Part shown: positions 1 to 13,981 of the stretch, in pieces
How positions within the stretch are numbered: position 1 is the stretch's first letter
How the letters are laid out: every line of letters begins with the position of its first letter
Assembly (NCBI GenBank): GCA_032207245.1
Contig: CM063510.1
Span: 52,166,993 to 52,230,992, forward strand
Source: Pardosa pseudoannulata
Lineage: Eukaryota; Arthropoda; Arachnida; Araneae; Lycosidae
Reading direction: 5' to 3'
DNA length: 64,000 nucleotides
Notes under the pieces: generated by a model
What the model was told of the DNA's origin: nothing
Seen by the model: the letters and a program-made list of their open reading frames with translations, nothing else
The model's database searches: none
Program-made: the position numbers and the translations under genes

Positions 1-1525
1 ACGCTAATTCAATAACATACGATAAACGATGAATTCTAGTAATTTACGCTTCTAGAAAATGTTTTAATTAGAAAGAAATATTAACTATTCATTCTTAATT
101 AGAAGTACAGCATTTCTTAAAGCTTTTCACTAAATATTTCTAGGAACATGGTAAGACTATTTTTTAAGAATTAAGAGTAATTCCCTTCCAATCTGGGAAA
201 GGACTTATGATTGTAGAGGAAAAGGTGATTAAATGAAATTTTGATTAAACTTTCATGGATAGGAAATGAGAAAATAAGAGGATTGGCAGCTGTTTGGGGG
301 GGATTTCACATTTGCTGACTTATTGGAGATGTATTAATTAAATATGAAGGTTTAATTGCGTTTCAGTATCCTCCGAAACGGCTGTTTCTGAAGTTCGTGG
401 CTTAAAATGGTACCGCAAATAACCGAAAGTATCTTGTTTCGGATGTTAGAGTAGTAACTGAAATAGGCTTGTGTCAAAGTTATATTTAGGCAAATAACCT
501 GTGGGTAAACAGTCAAGTGGTCCTTTAGAGCTAAAAGGGCCTTCATTCAAAAACACACCCTTTAATTAATTCAATAAATAAGTCCTGCAGTTCAGAACAA
601 AATTTTTCATAAACCATTAATAAAGTATTGGCATTTGTTAGAGGATTTCAAGTCTTCTGATTTACTGAAGATGTATTAGCTAAATATCAAGTTTTTATTG
701 TATTTTAGTATTCACTAAAATAGGTTCTACCAGCTAGTGGTTTTACATCGTGCCGGAAATAAAATTTTAGGATAGTAACTGAAACATACTTTTAACACAT
801 GATCAGAATATTATTATTAGAGAAATTATTAATGCTCCCAGGTGTTTTAGAAATAACGAAATTCATGAAGAATTAAAAATTCTTCCTTTTTGAAAATATC
901 TCTATAAACTCTCTACTAAATTTCATAAAAAATTAAATAACGATTTAATCAATAATCTCGTCAATTATGATCCTTCTGATGCCGTTAACAAAAGAAATCC
1001 TTTGGCCAGTCTCTCCAAAAATTATTAATATTTGTGAGTTGTTTTATAAAAAAATCTTTATAAATACCCCCCCCCAAAAAAAAGTATAAAATGTAAGAAA
1101 AAACTTGAAAATAATGTAAAAGTAACTTGCTCTCCTCTTCCATAAACAGATTTCTTGAAATTTGATTGTACGAATCCGTGCAATTTGATTGACCTTATAT
1201 TTATTACTAAATTTCTAATAATTCGAAAAGTATTTTTTATGCTACACTAATAATGATACTTAATTTTTATGTAGACGAAGCAATCATGAACATTTTAATG
1301 TAAAGTACAAGTTTAAAGCTTAATTAAAACTTGAGTGTCATTGTGATAATAATAACCTCGCAGAAAATTTCTAAATCATATGTATTCATTATATATGATA
1401 TATAAAGTCACTAAAATTTAAAATGTGAACAAATTTACAATGTAATATGTCAGTTTAAAATACCAAAACACATTACGATATATTTCAATTTTTCTTTCGG
1501 TTTTATAATGCAATGTTTTTGCATC
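1..1525. other. AT-rich intergenic DNA, no gene seen
   Basis: No open frame of protein-like composition and no recognisable repeat was found here. The only local irregularity is a C homopolymer run next to an A run near 1066-1083. Confidence 0.6.
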
Positions 1526-2443
1526 TGAAATTGATACAAATCTGAAAGAACATAAAACGTGTATTAAAATAAGCCATCTATTTTTTGAAAGACTTAAAAT
1601 GGTTACAAAAATGTCTAGTAGAAACTGACCTAACAAAAAAGTATCTCACTGTATCAGAATATTTCATATAAAAGAAACCTTTGAAAATAACCTTTAAAAA
1701 TCCCAAATTAAACAACAGTAGTTATATTTAGAAAATTCCTTTGATGCTCGGTATGTTAAAATCTCACTTTAAATACTGTGTAACGGAATGAAATTGATAT
1801 AACTCTGAAACAAAATAAGCCGCGTATTAATATAAGCCATCTATTTTTCGAAAGACTTAAAATGGTTACATAAATGTCTAGTAGAAACTGTCCCAACAGA
1901 AAAGTATTTCACTGTATCAGAATCTTTTATATAAAAGGAACCTCTAAAAATCCCAGATGAAACAGCAGTTCATATTTTTAGAAAATTCCTTTGATGCTCT
2001 TTGTCTTAAAATCTCACTTTAAATACTGTTCAACTGCATGAAATTGATATAAGTCTGAAACAACATAAACCACGTATTAAAATAAGCCATCTATTTTTCG
2101 AAAGACTTAAAATGGTTACAAAAAAATCTAGTAGAAACTGTCCTAATAAAACTGTCTCTCCCTGTATCAGAATATTTTCAACAGCATGAAATTGATATAA
2201 GTTTGAAACAACATAAGTCGTGTATTAAAATAAGCTATCTATTTTTCTAAAGACTTAAAATTGTTACAAAAAGGTCTAGTAGAATCTGTCCTAGCAAAAA
2301 CGTCTTACTGTATCAGAATATGAATGTTATAAAATATAGCCTTTAAAAATCATAAATGAAACAACAGTTGTTATTTTTAGAAAATTCCTTTGATGCTCCG
2401 TGTGTTAAAATCTCACTTTAAATACTGTTCAACACCCTGAAAT
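1526..2443. repeat. Tandem repeat, about 250-bp unit, roughly 3.5 diverged copies
   Basis: The landmark AAGCCATCTATTTTT followed by a GAAAGACTTAAAATGG block recurs near 1571, 1833, 2083 and 2231, where the last copy is slightly changed. Spacings are about 262, 250 and 148 bases, so the last unit is internally shortened. Each unit also carries AAAATTCCTTTGATGCTC and TCTCACTTTAAATACTGT. Copies differ by scattered substitutions and small indels, so the array is not recent. There is no coding potential. Confidence 0.8.
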
Positions 2444-3325
2444 TAATTCAATGGTTGTGAATGCTCAATAAATTTCCTGCCATATGCATTTTGGATCTCA
2501 GAGACAAGGCAATTAAATTTTTCAGATTAATGTTTCAAAATTTATGAGACACATTTCCTAGCGTTATGAGTCTGCATGTTTTGAAGACCGAGTAAATTAG
2601 GTTAAATGGCATGGAAATAAATAAAACGGGTATTCAGATTTCTTGTTATAAATAAATGATGAGAGTGATTACGTATTTATAACTCCCTGTTACTTTATTA
2701 TTAAGATGAGTTTATCGAGTGAGCACTTTTTGAAGGAAAATAATTTTACTAACTATAATTAAGAAATGGAAAGGAACATCGATATAAATCTCTTAGATAT
2801 ATAAACGCTTTATGACTTTTTAATTTTGGCAAAAGGTATTTAAATTTCGAATATTGAAGTAAGTTTTCAGAACATTTTCTTCGAGCTAAAGATTTTATTA
2901 TGGGTACCTATTAAACATAGAGTGATGCATAGCAAGTTTTTTTTATTTTATTTTATTTTTAATTTAGATAGTAGTTTGAGGTAGTATGTTTAATTAGGTT
3001 TTTTAAATTCTGTTTCTTGATGTACATTTCATATAATCCATAATTTCTAATGACGAGCTCGAATAGAAATTCTTTTCCTACGTCAAGGCAGTAGTTGCTT
3101 TAGCAATTTAGTCACGGTTGGGCAAAAATTAAAAAAAAAATAAATGAAACTAGTTAAAATAACCAAAAATCATATTGTCATAACGTTCCATCTACTTAAT
3201 TTTAATTCTGTTCCATTTAGTTTATTTTAATTCTATAAGCTTCCCTTCAACAAAAATACCCTGTTTGTAACTGAACTGCCAAGCTCCCAAGTATCACGTT
3301 AGTGAGTCGAAACCCTAATTTTTTT
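2444..3325. other. AT-rich intergenic DNA, nothing recognised
   Basis: Apart from T- and A-rich runs (for example around 2937-2960 and 3130-3142) nothing structured is visible. Confidence 0.55.
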
Positions 3326-3720
3326 ATTGCATAAGCCGCTCTGGATTTTCAATCAGATGATATCACGCATACCAAGGGCGTCACTTGGCGTTCTCCTTGG
3401 CGAGCGCTGTATTGCAATAGTTCCATAAATTCGACCTTTTTTTTATATGACATATCCCCACTCCACACATTATCGTAATGTTAGTGATGCGCTTGGCGGT
3501 GTTCCACCATACCGCCAGGCCATTGGAATTTTGATGAACTTGTCAGACTTGCGGTTCTCATCCCGACAGACAGGATGGAAGAGAGAGAGAGAGGCCTGGA
3601 TCTCGTGAAATGAAGAGGAACTCGGAGTTCCGTTCTCCATAATTGTCTTATTTTTTAGTCCATTTTTGTTTTCTCCTTTCTTTTTATTAATTTTTATCAT
3701 TTAAAAAACCCTCAAGCAAT
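3326..3720. other. Island of higher GC, unassigned
   Basis: About 300 bases (3330-3640) are clearly less AT-rich than the surroundings, with a short GA run at 3582-3594. A 76-codon minus-strand open frame covers 3470-3700, but its composition (Lys/Asn-rich start, Ser run) and the lack of any familiar motif do not support a gene. It may be an old repeat fragment or an unrecognised exon. Confidence 0.3.
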
Positions 3721-5197
3721 TGGCTTCTATTAATTTTTAAATCTCACTTTAATATCAATAAAATCCATTAATTAAATAACTCCTCCTCTCCTTTTTTAAT
3801 GCCTATTGTGTTTTTTCTTTAAGATTTAAAATTTAGTTGGCGAAAAACCAAATTTAATTTAAACATATTAAAATATCAGGTTTGGGCCATAATGTGTATT
3901 TGTACTATACATCACCACCTCATCTTCTTAAATATTTTTATTGTTTTTTTTCCTAGCTTCTTTTTTCAGGTACCCGTTACCTTAAAATTAATGATAAAAT
4001 AACTCCACTATAAAAAAATTCCCCTTCAGGCATATCTTCTGAGAAACGTGATGCAGTCAGGGGAACTAACGGCCCTAATTCTACGATGTCCAGCTAAAAT
4101 GTCACGCGGAGTCATAATTCAAAATATTCGGAACAAAGACAAGGCATGGCAGGTCTTACTCTTCACATTATCGCCATATTTTTTAAGAATTTCTGTATAA
4201 TCGTAATTATTGTAGAACAGATTTGTGAGCAAGACAAAAAAGGACAGTTGTTGAAAATTACTGACATTTTCTAAAGCTTAACCTTCCTACAGAATTCATC
4301 GGAAATTAAAAAAATAGCTCATAAACAGTCAAATGTAATAACTGTCTAGCATTAGATGCATAAATGATATAATACATGATGCCTATATAATAATAGCCTA
4401 TATTATCTATTCATCTGTCCTCGAATTTATGAAGCGGTTGGACCTGGAATGGATAGAGGCATCCATAATGGATTCTTGATGAGTTAGTGTAGTAAAATTC
4501 AAAGTGAGTTAAAAAACAATCGAAATCCACTCCTTCCACCCTATTTCCAACATTTAATGCCATTATTTCAAGCCGTTTTTTCTCCCGTTAAGAGCAAGGG
4601 ATTAAATTCATGAATTTGTAGATAGAAGTAGCCTTTTTTCTGGCATTACGACTTCATTTCATTAACTATCCCGTTTAATCATTTCTTATTTTAAATTATT
4701 TAAATGTCGTCAGCATTATTTTCATACGTTTTCACTAAACTTAGATATTACGTAAATAATTTTCTTTTTTTATTTGGCTTAAATAATAGATTAGGTGCAT
4801 ATGTGATAATTTTAAATTTATTCATCGATTATCTTTTGTTATTAAAATTTTATCACCGGTATTAACAACTAATTATCTTCATAAAAGTCTAGGAGTCAAA
4901 GACTAATAAGCATCTAGCGTTTAAGTTATATATCTTTGAAAATTAAGTTTGTTCGTGTGTTTGTTTCTTATACATAACCACACTGTTTGCAATCGATTCG
5001 GTAAATTTGGTACATCATTCATATATACCGCCAAATAAATTTTGTCAATATTAAAACATCTGTTGTCCATTCCATCACGTAATATAAAATATAAATTAAT
5101 TTTGGCATCTGACATGTTGTCAGTAAAGAAAAACAAATTATTGAGCTTGTATGAGATAATTCTCAGCCAAAAACAAACCATTTTTTTTACCTGACTC
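3721..5197. other. AT-rich intergenic DNA, nothing recognised
   Basis: No repeat, RNA gene or protein-like frame could be supported. A 92-codon minus-strand open frame at 4921-5199 has no motif and ends inside the following duplication. Confidence 0.5.
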
Positions 5198-5539
5198 ATA
5201 AAGTACTTAACAATTCTGGAAAATTAAAAATTTTAATGATCCTTTCATATGACGAGCTATATACTTGTTTCCAAGAAAACACTATTCAAACTGATGATGA
5301 AAATGTTTTTACTTACCACCTAAAATAAAATATTAAGATTTAGTTCCTATAAGTGCATTTAATATTGTATAATATAAAGTACTTAACAATTCTGGAAAAT
5401 TAAAAATTTTAATGATCCTTTCATATGACGAGCTATATACTTGTTTCCAAGAAAACACTATTCAAACTGATGATGAAAATGTTTTTACTTACCACCTAAA
5501 ATAAAATATTAAGATTTAGTTCCTATAAGTACATTTAAT
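5198..5539 (+). repeat. Recent 176-bp tandem duplication
   Basis: The sequence beginning ATAAAGTACTTAACAATTC at 5198 is repeated at 5374. The two copies (about 5198-5363 and 5374-5539) are essentially identical; the only difference I noticed is G versus A in the CTATAAGT(G/A)CATTT segment. Such identity implies a very recent duplication or a local assembly duplication. Confidence 0.9.
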
Positions 5540-6101
5540 TATGTTGGGATTGATAACACAAAAGGATAACTATAACATTTTGGTAAACATAGAGCAATAT
5601 TTAAATCAATGTATTTGTACACTACTTTTAGCATTTAAAACACAAAGATAAAATGAAATCAGTTTTTAACCACATGGTTAAATACAAATATTTACAAGGA
5701 TTTAACTCATAAATTGACAAGATTGTGTAATGTCGTGTAGTCCTCCTTATATATTTGAGTAAAAACCTGTGATCAAATATATAGTGGGATTTATTTTTAA
5801 TTGCGTTGTGTTAAATATCTTTGTATTAAGATTTAACCACAGGTTCTGAGAAACTACAGACATAAATATGAAGAAAAAACTAACCGTTAAAATGATAGCA
5901 ACCGAGACTAGCTTAATATAAAAAAAGTAAATTTATTATAAAATATTTATACATCTATTTACAAAACCAAAATGATGCTAATTTTCATAAGTAAGCTTAG
6001 TCAATATATTCAAAATTAGTTCTGACAATTTTTTATACACTTAAGCAAATATTGTAAGTAGAGAGAGGACCTAATCTCGATTTCAAAATGTAATGCAAAA
6101 T
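5540..6101. other. AT-rich intergenic DNA, nothing recognised
   Basis: No gene or repeat was recognised. Confidence 0.5.
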
Positions 6102-6672
6102 GGGTACCTTTGTGAGTCTAACATGTTGAGCCCGGAACACTTCTGGTTGAAGGGTATCAATGGCTGATCAGGAGAGGGAATCTATACATCATCCGTTGAT
6201 CTGTTACAGACATCGTCAGGGGCTTTCTCCTGAGTCTTTGGGGTGCGGCCGTACTACTTTGTGCAGGAACACTTCCTGGCGGACTTGGCTGGATTATCGA
6301 GCACCTTCTTTTTGGACCTCCGAACCAATCTCTTCTGGGGCCTCCTAATCCTCTCTACTCTGGGGCCTTCTAATCCATCTCCTCATTTTTTAGATTTTTC
6401 ATATTTTGTTATCTCAAACTTTGTCCCCTCCTCCTTCTTGTCTTCCAATCGGGATAGTTGCCAGAATTTCATTGGTCTGACCAAACCCCGCCCTGAGACC
6501 ACCAACGTGAACAACCTTATCCCTTCTAATTGAGCACTGTCCCTTAGGGACTCATAAATACTCCACAAAGGTACATTCTTATTTAATGTCAAGTACGGAG
6601 AGGATATTCTAATCTGGGACTGGAATCAGCACCCCGCCCGAGACAACCGTACAAGACTACAATATCCTTTTT
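6102..6672 (-). repeat. Solo-LTR-like interspersed repeat, copy 1 of 3
   Basis: Read on the minus strand, this block is homologous to 38438-38945 and, in part, to 20533-20875. The shared path runs from a GTCTTGTRCGG...TCTCGGGCG start, through CTAAATAA.AATGTACC and GTCCCTAAGG, to a CAACAG..GTTCC end. It is GC-richer than its surroundings. Short open frames in both directions (62, 96 and 69 codons) look like chance frames in this GC-richer repeat. The ends GTACCTTTGTG (6102) and CACAAAGGTAC (6565) are inverted, but no clear target duplication was found, so solo LTR versus other repeat is unresolved. Confidence 0.5.
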
Positions 6673-6705
6673 ATCGAGATTTATGATCCTCTATCTGTTT
6701 ACAAC

Positions 6706-6795
6706 GATGTGATGAGGTCAGATTTAGATCCCGAACATTTTACTTCATGTATGAATGAATCAATTATATAACAGATCTAAATCGCCTCATCACAT
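6706..6795. repeat. Short inverted repeat, possible mini-MITE or hairpin
   Basis: The left arm, ATGTGATGAGG then GATTTAGATC at 6707-6730, pairs with the right arm, GATCTAAATC then CCTCATCACAT at 6773-6794. The arms are about 23 bases with a small internal mismatch, and the loop is about 42 bases. Confidence 0.55.
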
Positions 6796-6799
6796 GTAA

Positions 6800-9230
6800 C
6801 TCTTAACTGCACTTCAACTGTAAATATTACGTTAGTGATTACAATGTTACATAATTGAAAACTAAAATTTTTTTTCTTGCCGCATTTTTAAAATTGTAGA
6901 CAAATGATATATATTTGCTACATATTTTCTATAACATCTACTGAAAATAAAATTATTTTTAGAATAAATTATTTTATTGGACTCGTAGATTTAATAAGAC
7001 TGTTTTTGCAAATAATTTTATTTAAATTGTAAAATATTCCACTATTGTGAACAAGTGATTAAGACTGATTTTTATAATATTGAGAAAAAAATTGTGTAAA
7101 TTCTGAAAATTATATTCATATAAACCTGTATCAGGCTACATTTATGATTATTTTACCTACAAAATCTAAACTTTATTTATTAATACACTATATGTCATGA
7201 ATAATTAATCTTAATGAAAATATAATGTTATTTTCTTTAAAAATAGAACCATTATGCCCATTGCCTATTAGAAATTAACAGGGTTTATATTCTAATAGAG
7301 ATTTATATTTGATAGGGGTAACTTAAGAATTTTCTATCATATTAGTCTTTGAAGTGTTGAATGTAATTTTAAGCTTTGAATTATTTGTATTTATTTAACT
7401 TTTTTCACTGACATTGGTGAATTATAAAGACTAGTATAAAGAAATATATGAATTAAAGGTTAAAATTGGTTCATAATAGAACTATTATGTTCATTACTTC
7501 GAAGATTTATACGCTTATAATGGGTTTATAGAAGCGATTAAAGATTATGTTATTATATTAGCCTTTGGGGCCTTGAACATTTTTAACGTATTTTCAAACT
7601 TTCAATTATTTTTATTTAATATTTTTTAATTCACATTATTTAAATAACAAAGACTAGAAGTAAGAAATATTTGAACTGACTGTTAAAAATGACATTTCAT
7701 AGCAATTTCTTTTCCAAAATTACAAAATGTTCATGAGAACCAAAAATGGTGTCAAAATTGCCAATTCACTCAGATCTAAATCCCAAACAGATGAATAAAT
7801 AAAGATCTAGGTATTTCAATTTAACGTTCAAATATGTAAAGTAACTCCCAAAAGTAACAGAGTAGAAATGCGTGACCTTTTCAATTTAGAGAACGTGCTC
7901 TGCCGTAACTGAACAATTACATTTAACGTAGCGTTGCCAATATCAAACCGAAGAGTTTCCCCTCCTTCGCGAAATATTAGATTTGCCATTGTAAAAGTTA
8001 TTCAGCCACTAGAATAAAGACATCTTTCGCAGTTTCAAATGATTTGCAGTCAACTGAAATATAAACTTTCTCTTCGGTTACTTAGCCAGTGGATTTGAGA
8101 AGTTCTTTTTGCAATCAAATTTCAGAAATTGCAAATGACAGAAAATTTTTATGAAACTATGAGATACAGAAATACAAAGGGGGAAATCTGTAGAATAAAT
8201 TAGATTATTTCCTTTCCATGTGTAATTGAAACTTTCATTTTCAAAATTCTATTTTCGTGTTTTAACGTTATCAGATGGTACTACTAAACCATAATATAAG
8301 AGTTTAGAAAGAAAAATATATTTAATTTAAGAAGTAAATTTTGTTTAGGACTGAAGTATTTATGTGAAAAGAACAATTCTTGGATTAATATTAAATTTAC
8401 TTTGTTCTGAAAGTTTGCATTTACTTTTAAAGAAATATAACCAAAAAGTTATAATTTTGTGTTAAATGTGTCAAATTAATTATAAATACAGAGAAAAAAT
8501 TTGAAGTTTAAAAATGTACAATCAGATTTATGTAAGATTGTTCTTTAATAAACATTTTAGTTACAAAATGTAAAACGTTGTACAGTGGATTTTTACAATC
8601 AAACAAATTTTTACGTTCTTTAATAATATAAAGCATAAAAGATTAAACTAGAATTGAATACAATACAGGATACTCTAAACGAAAAGGTATTTATCAAATA
8701 ATTAGTAAATACGTCAAATGTATAAAAATATAGATTAAAATACATATGAAAAGAGTTGACGACTTTCGACTGTTCTGTTTTTCACTATCATTTGAAATAT
8801 ATGTTAATCTTGTTCTATGTATATACTAAATCATTTAATAATATTAATTCTTTATCCTCTGCTTGTGTCTTCTTAAACAATTACCTTGTCAGTAATTTCA
8901 ATTATTAAAAGAAAAATGTTTATGCTTAAATGTTTAACTAAAAAGTGATTATTTTAATCCCCTTTAATGAGGGTTTTCGGTATTATTCTTTTTAAAAAAA
9001 TCAAATAAATTCTTATCAAATTGCGTATAATACGTGAAATTTTAATACGCTAGGATTTACTAAACCTTTAAATAATGAAACCTTATGGATTTATTACCTT
9101 TGTGCATGATCGAAATGTACACGTTAAAGTTTTTTAAAACTAAACTGGTACTATTAAATTCACTTAAAAAATTTAATTTTCTCACTGTAAAAACTTTAGG
9201 CAAAGTTACGTCCCAATAGAAGAAAATCAG
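6800..9230. other. AT-rich intergenic DNA, nothing recognised
   Basis: No coding frame of protein-like composition. A slightly less AT-rich stretch at about 7870-8050 has no recognisable identity. Confidence 0.5.
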
Positions 9231-9232
9231 GT

Positions 9233-9330
9233 CATACATACATACATACATGCATGCATGCATGCACACACACACACGCACACACGCACACGCACACGCA
9301 CACGCACACACACACACACACACACATACA

Positions 9331-9360
<30 letters not shown>
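9233..9360. repeat. Compound microsatellite (CATA)n-(CATG)n-(CA)n-(CATA)n
   Basis: A tetranucleotide CATA tract passes into CATG, then CA/CG alternation, and back into CATA. The open frames running through it encode only Cys/Val or His/Thr dipeptides and are artefacts of the repeat. Confidence 0.95.
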
Positions 9361-9361
<1 letters not shown>

Positions 9362-9480
9362 GAGTATGTGTGCGTTATGCAAGATCTCTAAAGGGAACAA
9401 GATTTTAAAGATGATAAATTTGGTAGAATTTACCAAACCGGTTTCACGATTTTTTGACAAGTCTGTAGAGCAGCAAACCG

Positions 9481-9920
9481 TTTGACACTACTCTTGATGC
9501 AGCATGGTGTTCTTCATATTGAATATCGCTGGCATTCATCTCCCGATAAGGACTAATTTTGCCATATATGTTCCATCTAGGTGGTGGACAGATCGCAAAT
9601 ATTGAGTCACTTCACCCGGTCGACCTCCACCGAAGTACCCGATATGGGCAAGTCGTTCAACAAGCCATGAACGAGCAAACGGAACAGAAATAAGATCAAG
9701 GAGATAATTTGGATTAGAACGAGATGATCTAAATTAAATCTTCATGAAGCTGAAATTAGTCAAGGTAGCACGTACCTTGAGTGCTGAAAAAGGACTGCTA
9801 TCGTAGAAGAGGAAATTGGGGTTGTTGCCTTGTCAGAGAGTAACAGTCTGGCCCAAAAGGAGAGGAGGTAATTTTGTGAGGCGACTGCCGACTGAGTGTT
9901 AACATTAAATACGTGGATAA
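9481..9920. other. Higher-GC block, unassigned
   Basis: The stretch is distinctly less AT-rich than its neighbours (for example GACCTCCACCGAAG at about 9625). No long frame, RNA structure or known repeat motif was identified. It could be a decayed retroelement. Confidence 0.3.
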
Positions 9921-10249
9921 TCGGATTGGACCCCAGAGCATAATGTAGAAAAGACTAATATTATTCTAGAGAATTGATTAGTCAGCAATATTAACAACGA
10001 AAAGGAACTTAGATCATTGAAAATAATAACTTTTGGCTGGGCAGCTGGGAAATGTAGTGAATGAAGACAAAATTAGCATGTAATACAGACATAGATTTCA
10101 CAGACTTTTAAAAGAATTTCAAGTTGAGGACACTGCTTTAGATAAGATATTTTGTACCTGCGAAAATAGATTAAAAAGAATAAGAAAGACAAAAAAGAGA
10201 ATTTTTAAGAGATATTAAAGTATAATAATTTTGATATATTACATACACA

Positions 10250-10402
10250 CATACAGATATATATATATATTACACACACATATACAATATATATATGTAT
10301 ATAAATGTATATATATATACATATATACGTAAAATATTATATACATATACGTATTATACCCGAGCACGCATGCACACACACAACACACATACATACATAC
10401 AT
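10250..10402. repeat. (TA)n / (CA)n / (CATA)n compound microsatellite
   Basis: Alternating TA, CACA and CATA blocks interrupted by short unique stretches. Confidence 0.9.
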
Positions 10403-11020
10403 GTACTGTTGTTAAAACAGTTATATACTTTGAGACTTTATTTAAAACATTTTAACATTTATACATAAATATTAAAAGAGCATTATAAACTTTTAATAAT
10501 TTCTGAAAATAAAAATTTTTGTTTGTTTACTATATGTTACATACATAATATTATATATCAATAACACTGCCTCTCTCTCTAGACACAGACATATATATTA
10601 AATATATTTCTAAAAATAAAAATTTTTTGTTTTATTTTAACTGTCTAAAAAAATATAAGACATGTTAAATATAATAGTAATTTGAAATATTTCTCAAGTA
10701 AAACATTGATATTTTAATTTTATATACAAAATGAAATTAATACAGTTTTGGAATAAATAAAATACTTTTCTAGTAACCAATATTCTATATCCATTCCAAG
10801 GTTCTCAAATATATCTTTTCTGAAGGATTTTGACAGCAATAACAAATATAATGCTTAAAAGAAAGAACTTAACACGGCATAAAATTGGATTCTGGTGATG
10901 AATTTTCCGGAAATACTTCGAGAGTGGAATTTTTGCTTAATTTACAACTGAAATCCTTTGATTGCATATAAATAAAAAGTTTAAAATAATTTTCTGACTT
11001 TCAGCGTAAAGATACATATC
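10403..11020. other. AT-rich intergenic DNA, nothing recognised
   Basis: Very A/T-rich with no frame or repeat that could be assigned. Confidence 0.5.
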
Positions 11021-11021
11021 T

Positions 11022-11900
11022 AATTGTTATATTTTATTGCAATTCAGAACAATAAGTGAGTTATATTACTTTAGGTATTAATCTAAAAAGTATTTTACTG
11101 CAAAATTGCATATTATAATACAGGATTAAAATATAATAACGAATTATTATTACAAAATAATTATTTTATTGCGTTCATGCAGTTTTTTCGTCAAATTGAC
11201 AAAGCAAATTCTTGAACTATAATTTTAATAATTAAAAAGTTATAAATATCTTAGTTAAAAGTCTTAAATAATTTGTTAAGTCTTTAAAAAGTGCATCATT
11301 ACAACAATTCCAAATTGTTATATTTTATTGCAATTCAGGACAATAAGTATGTTAAATTACTTTAGGTATTAATCTTAAAAGTATTTTCTACTGCAGAATT
11401 GTATATTATAATGCAGGATTAAAATATAATAACGAATTATTAATACACAATAATTATTTTATTGCGTTTAAGCAGTTTTTTTCGTCAAATTCCCAAAACA
11501 AATTCTTGAACTATAATTTTAATAATTAAAAAGTTATAAATATCTTAGTTAAGAGTCGTAAATAATTTGTTAAGTCTTTGAAAAGTGCATCATTACAACA
11601 ATTTCAAATTGTTACATTTTATTGCAATTCAGAACAATAAGGGTGTTAAATTACTTTATGTTTGAATTTTAAATATATTTTTAGTGTAAAATTGCATATT
11701 ATAACACAGGATTAAAATATTATAATGCAGTAATATTACAAAACAATTATTTAATTGCCTTTGTGCAGCTTTTTTCTTGTAAAATTCACAAAATAAATTC
11801 TTAAACTATAAGATTAATAATTATAAAGGTATAAATATGTTAGTTAAGAGTTGTAAATAATTTATTAATTTTTTGAATAGTTCGTCATTAGAGCAAGAAA
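11022..11900. repeat. Three tandem copies of an about 292-bp unit
   Basis: ATTGTTAYATTTTATTGCAA recurs at 11023, 11314 and 11608, giving periods of 291 and 294. Each unit contains CAGGATTAAAATAT, a TTGCGTT..GCAG segment and TAAATAATTTRTTAA. Divergence increases in the third copy. Non-coding. Confidence 0.88.
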
Positions 11901-12490
11901 GTAATTAAGTTTTACAATCAACACACAATACAAAATAGTTATTTAAAATAAATTGTTGCTTATTCGTCATTATAACATAAAAACGAATCTATAAGGACTT
12001 AGAATCTTATAGTAAACTACTCATAAATATGTTTATAAACCAGAGTGGAATATCAGATTATCGGTTTGTGTATCATATGCAGATCTAAACAGTGTATAAT
12101 ATATGTTTAATATATACGTGTTAATATACGCGTTTCTGAAATTCACATGTCTATATAATGCATTTATAAATAGATTGTAATATATACACAGATTCATGTA
12201 CTAACTATCATCAGGAACTGTTTAGATAAATCACATATTTACTAACTTATTCTAACTTAATGCTTTAATCTTGGCATATTATTGTATTTGCCACCACATT
12301 TTTCCTATTTAGCGAACATGAACGGTAATAAATTTTGAGATGTTTTCACTATTATCACATTCTATGTATTTTATAAGTACTGATAAAATTTCGTTTAATA
12401 ATATGTGTAAAAAACGTGTAACAATTCTGATAAAAACATGTTGTATAATCTCCATACATACATAATCTACACATAAACTCATACAGTTTC
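11901..12490. other. AT-rich intergenic DNA, nothing recognised
   Basis: No gene or repeat was recognised. Confidence 0.5.
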
Positions 12491-12494
12491 ATGC

Positions 12495-12496
<2 letters not shown>

Positions 12497-12546
<50 letters not shown>

Positions 12547-12557
12547 AGAGAGAGAGG
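12497..12557. repeat. (TA)n(TG)n(AG)n microsatellite
   Basis: Consecutive TA, TG and AG dinucleotide tracts. Confidence 0.95.
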
Positions 12558-12843
12558 TCTAAAAATATTGGAAATTACGTGATTATAAACGATTTTAAAA
12601 AGGGAACTATTTTATATAATATAAAATAAATGAAAAAAAACGCTTGCGTAACCTAGTCAAGCGGAAAGATATTTGAATTATTTATAATAAACTACTCATA
12701 TATGTTTATAAATGGACCAGACTGAATAAATTATCGGTTGTGTCATAACAAATCTAAATAGCGTGTTTTGTTTAAATGAAACGATTTAATATTATTATTA
12801 TCAAGAAAAACTGTTTTATCGCGTTAAATGCCATGTAAATATT

Positions 12844-12952
12844 GATATATATATATATATTATATATATATATATATATATAATATATATATAAATATAT
12901 TTATATTAGATAATATATATATATATATATACACGTGTGTATGTGTGTGTAA
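12844..12952. repeat. (TA)n microsatellite with interruptions
   Basis: TA tracts separated by short interruptions, ending in a TG tract. Confidence 0.92.
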
Positions 12953-13384
12953 TGATATTTTTATCACTTTCTGTTTAAAATTCTATTTTCCCAGTAATTC
13001 TTCTCGTGGAACCCTAGTAATATTTTCGCTAGTCAAAATCCTTCCAGTTCCATATCAAAAAATAGAATTGAAACACTTGGGTTACATCACCCACGTGACT
13101 TCAAGTAATAGCTGATGGGTCAGCACAAATGACTATCTAAGCAAATGTCTAGAGTTCCATCACAGTTTTTCTATACTGTTTCCTTACATATTTAGTTTCA
13201 TATAAGGTTTCATGATGATGCTTTGATATGTTGATGAGTAAATGAAGTTAGATTGAATGTTTGAGTGCCTTGATTGCGTTCTCATAAAGGTAAGATGCAG
13301 GGTGGTGTGAGTTAAAACTTAATGCGGAAATTATTATACTTATTACGATTTTAAAGGACTTATTTATTTTACTATATTAAAAAA
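12953..13384. other. Intergenic DNA, nothing recognised
   Basis: Slightly less AT-rich, without a protein-like frame or repeat. Confidence 0.5.
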
Positions 13385-13981
<597 letters not shown>

